A DNA stretch of 64,000 bases, taken from assembly GCA_045611845.1 (NCBI GenBank), contig JAZKXZ010000020.1, positions 57,120 to 121,119 of the forward strand. The letters run 5' to 3'. Positions within the stretch are counted from its first letter, which is position 1; every line of letters starts with the position of its first letter. This stretch comes from Enterocola sp045611845 (GTDB taxonomy: Bacteria; Bacteroidota; Bacteroidia; Bacteroidales; Paludibacteraceae). The notes under the pieces were generated by a model. The model was given only the letters and a program-made list of their open reading frames with translations, did no database searches and had not been told where the DNA came from. This document shows positions 57,922 to 64,000 of the stretch, piece by piece. The position numbers were made by a program, and so were the translations under genes.

Positions 57922-60117
57922 ATGAGCGGATTAAGATTTAGGGTTGTTAGCGAAGCTTTTAATAAAAAAGCATTGCAAGTTAATCCTCCTACAGAAAATA
58001 TTTCTGAGTATTATGGCAGATATGTCTTTGGCAGAAAAGAAATGGCCAAATTCCTATCTAGCGACTGTATGCAAGCACTTGTTAAGGCTATAGACCAAGG
58101 TGAAACTTTGGATCGTAAAATAGCAGACGAGGTAGCAGAAGGTATGAAACAATGGGCCATGACACATGGTGCCACTCACTATACTCACTGGTTCCAGCCT
58201 CTAACAGAAGGAACCGCAGAAAAGCACGATTCATTTATTGAATACGCTACTGTGCCAGGTGGTGAGGTAATAGAAAAATTTTCTGGTAAGCTTCTTGCAC
58301 AACAAGAACCAGACGCCTCTAGCTTCCCTAATGGTGGCATTAGAAACACATTTGAAGCTCGTGGTTATACCGCATGGGACCCTTCTTCTCCTGCTTTTAT
58401 TGTAGATGACACACTTTGCATTCCTACCGTATTCGTAGCTTATACAGGCGAGGCATTAGACTATAAAACTCCACTTCTTAAAGCTATTAATGCTGTAGAT
58501 AAGGCAGCTACTGCTGTTTGTCACTATTTCGACCCAACAGTAAAGAAAGTTTTCTCATACTTAGGTTGGGAACAAGAATATTTCCTTGTAGATGAAGGAC
58601 TTTATGCTGCACGTCCAGACCTTCTATTAACTGGTCGTACACTTATTGGTCACGAATCTGCAAAAAACCAACAACTTGAAGACCACTATTTTGGTGCTAT
58701 TCCTGCCCGTGTTCAAGCATTTATGAAAGAGCTTGAGTTTGAAGCATACAAATATGGCATTCCATGCAAAACTCGTCACAACGAGGTGGCTCCAAACCAA
58801 TTTGAGCTTGCTCCTATTTTCGGTGAAATGAACTTGGCTAACGACCAAAATCTACTTGTTATGTCTATTATGAACCGCATAGCACGTAAACATGGCTTTA
58901 GAGTTCTTCTTCACGAAAAACCATTTGCAGGCATCAATGGTTCTGGCAAGCACAACAATTGGTCACTAGGCACAAACACTGGCGTGGGATTGTTTACACC
59001 AGGTAAAACAGCAGAAGAAAATCTGCAATTCATTACCTTCCTTGTAAACGCACTTATGGCTGTTTATAAAAACAATGCCCTACTTAAGGCTTCTATTATG
59101 ACAGCTCAAAATGCTCACCGTTTGGGTGCAGGCGAGGCTCCTCCAACTATTATTTCTGCTTTCCTAGGTTCTCACCTTACAGAAGTGCTTAACAAACTAG
59201 AAGAAAGTAGCAGTGAGGAAGCGATTGTTATGGATGGCAAAAAACAAATGAAACTTGGAGTGGCTCACATTCCTGAAGTTTTACTAGACAACACAGACCG
59301 TAACCGTACCTCACCATTTGCCTTTACAGGCAACAGATTTGAGTTCCGTGCTGTGGGTTCATCTGCAAACTGCGCATCAGCTCTTATAGTTCTAAATACT
59401 ATAATGGCAGACCAACTTAACGAATTCAAAACACTAGTAGATGAAAAAATTGCTAGTGGCAAACCAACCAATAAAGCTATATTCGAAGTTCTTAAAGCAT
59501 ATATCAAAGAATCTAAATCTATTCGTTTCGACGGTAATGGTTATAGCGACCAGTGGAGAAAAGAAGCTGCAGAACGTGGCTTAGACTGCGAAACTAGCGT
59601 GCCAAAAATCTATGATGCATACACAAAAGAAGAAAGCATCGGTATGTTTAGCAGAACAGGGGTATTCTCTGAAAAAGAACTTGAAGCTAGAAATGAAGTT
59701 AAATGGGAAACTTATACTAAAAAACTTCAAATTGAGGCTCGCGTGCTTGGCGATTTGTGTTTAAACCACATTATTCCAGTGGCAACACAATACCAATCTC
59801 TGCTATTAGACAACGTCTATAAGACCAAACAAATCTATAGCGCAGAAAAAGCCGAAGAGCTTTGCGCACACAATATGGAGCTTATAGAAAAACTTTCTAA
59901 ACATATTTCTATTATAAAATCTAATGTAGATGCTATGGTAGAAGCTAGAAAACTTGCAAATAAGATAGAATGCGAAAGAGAAAAAGCCATAGCCTATAGC
60001 GAAACAGTTCTTCCATACTTTAGTCCTATTCGTGCTAACGCAGACGAACTAGAACTTATTGTTGACGACGAACTATGGCCTCTTCCAAAATATCGTGAAA
60101 TGCTTTTCATAAGATAA
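57922..60117 (+). CDS. glnN: Glutamine synthetase type III
   Basis: Assimilates ammonium into glutamine. The 731-residue length is diagnostic of GSIII. An N-terminal GSIII domain carries YVFGRKEMAKFLS and HWFQPLTEGTAEKHDSF. The catalytic core has GWEQEYFLVDEGLYAARPD (metal/ATP site), CKTRHNEVAPNQFELAPIF, and GINGSGKHNNWSLGTN. A C-terminal helical GSIII_C region follows. GSIII is the main GS of Bacteroidales. The outer-membrane barrel gene starts 1 bp after its stop, so the two are probably one transcript. Confidence 0.97.
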   Translation: MSGLRFRVVSEAFNKKALQVNPPTENISEYYGRYVFGRKEMAKFLSSDCMQALVKAIDQGETLDRKIADEVAEGMKQWAMTHGATHYTHWFQPLTEGTAEKHDSFIEYATVPGGEVIEKFSGKLLAQQEPDASSFPNGGIRNTFEARGYTAWDPSSPAFIVDDTLCIPTVFVAYTGEALDYKTPLLKAINAVDKAATAVCHYFDPTVKKVFSYLGWEQEYFLVDEGLYAARPDLLLTGRTLIGHESAKNQQLEDHYFGAIPARVQAFMKELEFEAYKYGIPCKTRHNEVAPNQFELAPIFGEMNLANDQNLLVMSIMNRIARKHGFRVLLHEKPFAGINGSGKHNNWSLGTNTGVGLFTPGKTAEENLQFITFLVNALMAVYKNNALLKASIMTAQNAHRLGAGEAPPTIISAFLGSHLTEVLNKLEESSSEEAIVMDGKKQMKLGVAHIPEVLLDNTDRNRTSPFAFTGNRFEFRAVGSSANCASALIVLNTIMADQLNEFKTLVDEKIASGKPTNKAIFEVLKAYIKESKSIRFDGNGYSDQWRKEAAERGLDCETSVPKIYDAYTKEESIGMFSRTGVFSEKELEARNEVKWETYTKKLQIEARVLGDLCLNHIIPVATQYQSLLLDNVYKTKQIYSAEKAEELCAHNMELIEKLSKHISIIKSNVDAMVEARKLANKIECEREKAIAYSETVLPYFSPIRANADELELIVDDELWPLPKYREMLFIR

Positions 60118-60118
60118 A

Positions 60119-61216
60119 ATGAATAAACTGCTTCGTAATATTATCATCATAAGTATGCTTATTACAGAAGCAGTTTTTGTTTGTGCCGTGGGACAAACAA
60201 AGGTAAGTTTCGCTTACGACACCGACTTCCTACTCTACTTCGACAACAGAGAATACGACCGTACACCAGGTCAAAGAAGCCAAACTATATTTGGCGTGAG
60301 ACTTGCTCCAGAAATTGGTGTACAAATAGCCGACTCTACCGAGTCTACACACAAACTTATGGCTGGTGTGGCATATAACCAACCATTTGGTGCGAGCTGG
60401 GGAGAAATTACGGTGAAACCGACCATTTATTATCGCATCGAGACCAAAGGGTTTGACATTAACCTAGGTTTTGTGCCATACAGATACCTTAAAGAAACTC
60501 TTCCTGAATATCTACTTTCCGATACCATAAGCTATTACAACGCCAACTTGCAAGGTGCACTTTTCCAATACGAAAGCGACAAGGGCTTTGCTTCTCTTAT
60601 GGCAGATTGGCGTGGTATGTATAGCAAAGAAACAAGAGAGGCGTTTAGAGTGATTGCCACTGGTCAATACAGATACAAATGGCTACAAGTAGGTGGATAT
60701 GCCATGCTAAATCACTTGGCAAACAATATGCAAACCAATTGTGTCTATGATGACATAATGATAAACCCATACGTAGGTTTTGAGATAAGTAAATATCTAG
60801 CACCTATCGATTCATTTAATATCAGAGTGGGTTATATTGGAGGTTTTCAGAGAGAAAGAGCCACAGAAACATCTTTCTTTACACATGCAGTGAACGCAGA
60901 ACTATTCTTTAGATGGAGATTTTTAGGATTTAAACAATCTCTATATTACGGCAACAGCCTTTATCCTTTATACGAAAAACAAAAGGCCATCCTAAATATG
61001 GGTGACCCTTGGTATAAAAGTAAGTTATATAGCAGAACAGACTTTTTCATCTATCTATACAATAACAGATTTGTAAACTGTTATTTCTCATTTAACCTAC
61101 ACGTAAATGAAACAGGGCAAGTAAACTGCCAACAACAACTTATTGCTCAGTTTTGCTTAAGCGAAGTGTTCAATAAAAAAGACTCTCCAAAACTGAAGAG
61201 TCTATTAGGTAAATAA
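60119..61216 (+). CDS. Predicted outer-membrane beta-barrel protein
   Basis: A 365-residue exported protein. A signal sequence (MNKLLRNIIIISMLITEAVFVCAVGQ) precedes regular amphipathic strands with aromatic girdles (FDINLGFVPYRYLKETLP, RVGYIGGFQRERATETSFFTHAVNAELFFRW). No known family was recognised. It is coupled to glnN by a 1-bp gap. Its stop lies back to back with the stop of convergent ribF, with no intergenic base. It could be a porin or substrate-binding barrel; the link to nitrogen metabolism is only positional. Confidence 0.65.
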   Translation: MNKLLRNIIIISMLITEAVFVCAVGQTKVSFAYDTDFLLYFDNREYDRTPGQRSQTIFGVRLAPEIGVQIADSTESTHKLMAGVAYNQPFGASWGEITVKPTIYYRIETKGFDINLGFVPYRYLKETLPEYLLSDTISYYNANLQGALFQYESDKGFASLMADWRGMYSKETREAFRVIATGQYRYKWLQVGGYAMLNHLANNMQTNCVYDDIMINPYVGFEISKYLAPIDSFNIRVGYIGGFQRERATETSFFTHAVNAELFFRWRFLGFKQSLYYGNSLYPLYEKQKAILNMGDPWYKSKLYSRTDFFIYLYNNRFVNCYFSFNLHVNETGQVNCQQQLIAQFCLSEVFNKKDSPKLKSLLGK

Positions 61217-62158
61217 TTATTTTTTCTTAGAGAACCAATCTTGGATAACTTGTTTGTCCTTGTTTAGCTGAGAAGCTAATTTTGCTGGAGTATCAAATTT
61301 TTGTTCCTCTCTAATGAATTGTTTGAAGTTTACTCTAATCTTCTTTTTGTAAATATCATCGTTGAAATCGAAGATATGCACCTCTATACTTTTTGTCTCA
61401 GACATATTTACAAAAGTAGGACGAGCACCTATATAAAGCATAGATTTTAGAGGTTTATTATAACCTTCTACATTTACTGTTACAGCATAAACACCAGCAG
61501 CAGGCAGAAGTTTTCTCACATCATTTACAGCCACATTTGCAGTTGGGAAACCTATACTCTTGCCTAGTTTGAAACCTGGTATCACAGTACCTTCTATGAA
61601 GTAGTCGTAGCCAAGAGCATCTTTTGCAGCAGAAATGTTGCCAGCTTGAATTTCACGTCTTACGTGCGAAGAACTCACCACCACGTCTTTTACTTTAAAC
61701 ACTTCTTCTCTTTCTACCACAACACCCTTTTCTTCACCGTATTGCTTGTATTGCTCAAAACCATTTGCTCTATCGCAACCAAAATGGTGGTCGTGACCTA
61801 TTAATAGATATTTTGTGTTCAATTTTTCTATTAAATAGTCGTCCATAAATTGTTTAAACGACTTGCCAGAAATTTCTTTATCGAAAGGAAGAACTACACA
61901 ATAATCCACACCAGAGTTTTCTAGTAATTCATATCTCTCATTATTAAGTGTGATTAACTTTGGAATGTAATTTGCTTGAAGTGCTTCTCTAGGGTGAGAT
62001 GAGAATGTAACTACCACAGACTCAAGGCCTCTTTCGCGCGCTTGCTTTGCTAAACGTGTCAATAAAGCAGCATGACCTTTGTGAACACCATCAAAAAAAC
62101 CTATGGTTACCGCTGTACCATTAAAGTTAATTTCTTGTAATTTTTCTATTATCTTCAT
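61217..62158 (-). CDS. ribF: Bifunctional riboflavin kinase / FAD synthetase
   Basis: Converts riboflavin to FMN and FAD. At 313 residues it is normal. The N-terminal FAD synthetase nucleotidyl-transferase domain has VTIGFFDGVHKGHAAL and VVTFSSHP, and later LIGHDHHFGCDR and SSSHVRREI. The C-terminal flavokinase domain has GTVIPGFKLGKSIGFPTANV and SIEVHIFDFNDDIYKKKIRV. No FMN riboswitch was seen upstream; the region holds the tRNA-Met promoter instead. ribD is 1.1 kb away. Confidence 0.96.
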   Translation of the reverse strand: MKIIEKLQEINFNGTAVTIGFFDGVHKGHAALLTRLAKQARERGLESVVVTFSSHPREALQANYIPKLITLNNERYELLENSGVDYCVVLPFDKEISGKSFKQFMDDYLIEKLNTKYLLIGHDHHFGCDRANGFEQYKQYGEEKGVVVEREEVFKVKDVVVSSSHVRREIQAGNISAAKDALGYDYFIEGTVIPGFKLGKSIGFPTANVAVNDVRKLLPAAGVYAVTVNVEGYNKPLKSMLYIGARPTFVNMSETKSIEVHIFDFNDDIYKKKIRVNFKQFIREEQKFDTPAKLASQLNKDKQVIQDWFSKKK

Positions 62159-62189
62159 TTGTTTATTAAAAAAATATTCTTACCTTTGC
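62158..62189 (+). promoter_or_regulatory. Consensus promoter of tRNA-Met
   Basis: TTTG (62158-62161), a 19-bp spacer and TACCTTTGC (62181-62189). It is 16 bp before the tRNA. The -33 element overlaps the ribF start codon. Confidence 0.85.
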
Positions 62190-62205
62190 AACCGATTTAA
62201 CTATC

Positions 62206-62279
62206 GGGCCTATAGCTCAGTCGGTTAGAGCATCGGACTCATAACCCGCAGGTCCCTGGTTCAAGTCCAGGTGGGCCCA
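62206..62279 (+). tRNA. tRNA-Met (anticodon CAT)
   Basis: A 74-nt cloverleaf. Acceptor GGGCCTA/TGGGCCC (one T.G), D-arm GCTC...GAGC, anticodon loop CTCATAA, T-loop TTCAAGT, discriminator A, CCA not fully encoded. The start lacks the initiator C1-A72 mismatch, so elongator Met is most likely. An Ile2 (lysidine) identity cannot be fully ruled out. The last anticodon-stem pair is an A.C mismatch. Confidence 0.92.
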
Positions 62280-62282
62280 CCT

Positions 62283-62317
62283 AAAGAAGTTGACCTTTCG
62301 GTCAGCTTCTTTTTTTA
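62283..62317 (+). terminator. Terminator after tRNA-Met
   Basis: AAAGAAGTTGACC (62283-62295) pairs with GGTCAGCTTCTTT (62300-62312) with one G.T-type wobble and loop TTTC, followed by T7. Confidence 0.85.
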
Positions 62318-62382
62318 TGCGTCTTTTTAAGCCGATTAGTTCAGAAAATTGCATTGGTTTTGTACTTGATTTTTTGGTTTGC

Positions 62383-62391
62383 GCAAAGATA
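62383..62391 (-). promoter_or_regulatory. Orphan promoter-like element pointing at the tRNA-Met region
   Basis: Minus strand TATCTTTGC in the 86-bp spacer after prmC. A transcript would run antisense to the tRNA terminator and tRNA. No gene in that direction starts nearby except ribF at 62158. Confidence 0.35.
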
Positions 62392-62403
62392 TATAATATT
62401 TTC

Positions 62404-63228
62404 TTATTTTGCCCAAATCATTCGAGGTTTTTTGGATATATCTTCTTTTATTTTTATTTGTGTAAATCCTATTTCTAATAGCATCTCATACGTTTGAGAA
62501 GAACGCAGAGGTTTTAACTCAAAATATACCGCAGCTGAGCACTTGTGAGCAAACTTTGCCACTGCTCTATAATATATTAGAGGGTCTTCTTCTGGAGCAA
62601 ACAGCGCTAGGTGCGGTTCGTAAGTGAGCACATCTTCTGGCATATCTACTTTTTCAGAAGGCATAATATAAGGAGGGTTACTCACCACTATATCGAAGTC
62701 ATTTGGTAGCTTACCCAAATCTGTGAGCTTATCCAACTCCCTGAAATTTACAAAAAGCCCCGTTTCATCGGCATTTTTACTAGCTACTTTAAGTGCTCCT
62801 ACGCTTTTATCCACAGCCCAAACCTCAGCATTTGGATATTGTTTTTTTAGAGCCAATGCTATACAACCACTACCTGTGCCAACATCTAGAATTTTACACA
62901 CATTTTGCTCATTTGATGCTATCCACTCTATAAGTTCAGAAGTTTCTTGGCGTGGAATTAATACATTCTCATCCACAGTTAATTTAAGCTCACAAAATTC
63001 TGTGTAGCCAAGCACATATTGAAAAGGTTCGCCGCTTTGAAGTCTTTGCAAATCTGCGAGCAGCAATTGCTTTTGATCCTCTTGGCAAGTAATATCTTCT
63101 GGAAAATACAACTTCTGCACAGGAATGTTGCAATGCTTAGATGCTAATTCTCTAAACATCAGAGAGATTTCGTGCGATGAATATTTAGAATTTAATTCGT
63201 TTTTATAAGAAATAAACAATGTTTTCAT
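62404..63228 (-). CDS. prmC: Release factor glutamine methyltransferase
   Basis: N5-methylates the GGQ glutamine of RF1/RF2. A 274-residue class I methyltransferase. An N-terminal helical domain includes GEPFQYVLGYTEFCELKLTVDENVLIPRQETSELIEW. The SAM loop is ILDVGTGSGCIAL. The catalytic NPPY motif is in DIVVSNPPYIMPSE. Length and the PRxET motif are typical of PrmC. It is divergent from ribD, sharing a 60-bp spacer, a frequent arrangement in Bacteroidetes. Confidence 0.95.
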   Translation of the reverse strand: MKTLFISYKNELNSKYSSHEISLMFRELASKHCNIPVQKLYFPEDITCQEDQKQLLLADLQRLQSGEPFQYVLGYTEFCELKLTVDENVLIPRQETSELIEWIASNEQNVCKILDVGTGSGCIALALKKQYPNAEVWAVDKSVGALKVASKNADETGLFVNFRELDKLTDLGKLPNDFDIVVSNPPYIMPSEKVDMPEDVLTYEPHLALFAPEEDPLIYYRAVAKFAHKCSAAVYFELKPLRSSQTYEMLLEIGFTQIKIKEDISKKPRMIWAK

Positions 63229-63262
63229 GCTGTAAAGGTACTAAAAAGATAGAAATTATGTA

Positions 63263-63271
63263 TATCTTTGC
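63263..63271 (+). promoter_or_regulatory. Putative -7 element for ribD
   Basis: TATCTTTGC, 18 bp before the ATG at 63289. Confidence 0.6.
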
Positions 63272-63288
63272 AGTATTAGTTAAATATT

Positions 63289-64000
63289 ATGACAGAAGAA
63301 GAAAAAATATCATATATGCGCCGTTGCCTTAGCTTGGCAAAAAAAGGTATGGGTAGAGTATCTCCAAACCCTATGGTAGGTTGCGTTATAGTAAAAGATG
63401 GTAGAATTATTGGCGAAGGCTATCACAGAAAATACGGCGAAGCACATGCTGAAGTAAACGCTATAGAGAGTGTAAAAGATAAGAGAGATTTGCTTGGAAG
63501 TACACTTTTTGTAAATCTTGAGCCATGTTCGCATTATGGCAAAACACCTCCTTGCGCAGAGAGAATTATAAAAGAAAATATTGCAGAGGTGGTCATTTGC
63601 AATGTAGATCCAAACCCTCTTGTTTCTGGCAGAGGCATAAATATGCTTCGTGAGGCTGGCATACAAGTAGAGTGTGGTTTGTTGCAAGAAGAAGGCAACG
63701 AGCTAAACGCACGTTTCTTTACTTTTCATAGCAAGAAAAGACCATACGTTATACTAAAATGGGCACAAACCTCTGATGGCTTTATAGATGCCAATTATTC
63801 TATGCCTATACGCATTTCAAACGACGTATCGAAAGCTTGTGTTCACAAACTAAGAGCAGAAGAAGATGCTATTCTTGTGGGCAAAAACACTGCACTTAAA
63901 GACGACCCAAAACTTGGATGCAGAAGATACCATGGCAACTCTCCACTAAGAATTGCTATAGATAGAAAATTAGAGATTCCTACCTACTACAACTTCTACG
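63289..64000 (+). CDS. ribD: Bifunctional diaminohydroxyphosphoribosylaminopyrimidine deaminase/reductase (partial)
   Basis: The second and third steps of riboflavin synthesis. The first 237 residues are in the window and the frame runs off the end; full-length RibD is roughly 340-370. The deaminase domain has SPNPMVGCVIV, GEAHAEVNAIE (zinc His and catalytic Glu) and EPCSHYGKTPPC (zinc Cys pair). The reductase domain begins at about residue 145 (RPYVILKWAQTSDGFI, and AILVGKNTALKDDPKLGCR). Start chosen as the ATG behind the consensus promoter. Confidence 0.95.
   Translation, partial: MTEEEKISYMRRCLSLAKKGMGRVSPNPMVGCVIVKDGRIIGEGYHRKYGEAHAEVNAIESVKDKRDLLGSTLFVNLEPCSHYGKTPPCAERIIKENIAEVVICNVDPNPLVSGRGINMLREAGIQVECGLLQEEGNELNARFFTFHSKKRPYVILKWAQTSDGFIDANYSMPIRISNDVSKACVHKLRAEEDAILVGKNTALKDDPKLGCRRYHGNSPLRIAIDRKLEIPTYYNFY

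Noticed and set aside
62206..62279. tRNA-Ile2 (lysidine) reading of the CAT tRNA
   Set aside because: Kept as tRNA-Met because the overall sequence looks like elongator Met of Bacteroidetes; TilS recognition features could not be assessed by eye.

Overview
The window comes from a low-GC member of the Bacteroidota, most likely order Bacteroidales. Three things support this. Many genes and all three tRNAs are preceded by the Bacteroidetes -7 element TAnnTTTG(C), in the clearest cases with TTTG 19 bp upstream. Shine-Dalgarno sequences are weak or absent. The gene content is typical of the phylum: a type III glutamine synthetase, a GldK/GldJ-type SUMF lipoprotein, a type IX secretion (T9SS) cargo with a C-terminal sorting domain, the families DUF4271 and DUF2723, and a folP-cdaA pair. 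No genus is claimed.

Layout. 1-10 kb: the tail of a plus-strand gene, then a minus-strand block with asnS, an outer-membrane barrel, a 1008-residue TPR protein, an O-methyltransferase, an M16 peptidase and a GldK/GldJ-like lipoprotein. 10-13 kb: folP-cdaA (c-di-AMP synthesis) and a class I CoA-transferase. 13.1-15.3 kb: an islet with a BspA-like leucine-rich-repeat surface protein and a decayed coding fragment, ending at tRNA-Gln. 15.5-22.7 kb: tyrS, tadA and a small DNA-binding-like protein, a FemAB-like transferase, a DUF456 membrane protein, a PepSY-like protein, metG, a TonB_C protein, a DUF3109 protein and tRNA-Leu. 22.9-26.7 kb: a second variable segment with an unexplained dyad/direct-repeat element, a phosphoethanolamine-transferase-like protein, three 53-55 bp tandem repeats ahead of a COG1672-type ATPase, and yidD. 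26.8-38.6 kb: a Na/Pi symporter, a nucleoside kinase, and a long compact minus-strand series trmH-argB-DUF4271-hemD-rnpA-uvrA-thioredoxin-like-pssA-recX. 38.7-47.7 kb: an M20 deacylase, a PASTA protein, rluD, a DUF2723 membrane protein, a polysaccharide deacetylase, purD and a membrane protein. 47.7-51.5 kb: a T9SS cargo coupled to a small Cys-rich protein with a sorting-signal-like tail. 51.5-64 kb: a purine permease behind three 21-bp-phased repeats, an XRE-cupin regulator with an acyl-CoA synthetase, topA, glnN, an outer-membrane barrel, ribF, tRNA-Met, prmC and the start of ribD.

Most of the window is housekeeping in tightly packed operons with 1-4 bp overlaps. The cell-envelope theme is strong: T9SS-related proteins, barrels, lipoprotein, PASTA, polysaccharide deacetylase, DUF2723, PEtN transferase and pssA. 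The least explained DNA is non-coding: the element at 22979-23217, the tandem repeats at 24906-25064, the phased repeats at 51571-51636, and the long inverted repeat at the end of asnS. No CRISPR array, intact insertion sequence, prophage or recognisable riboswitch was seen.
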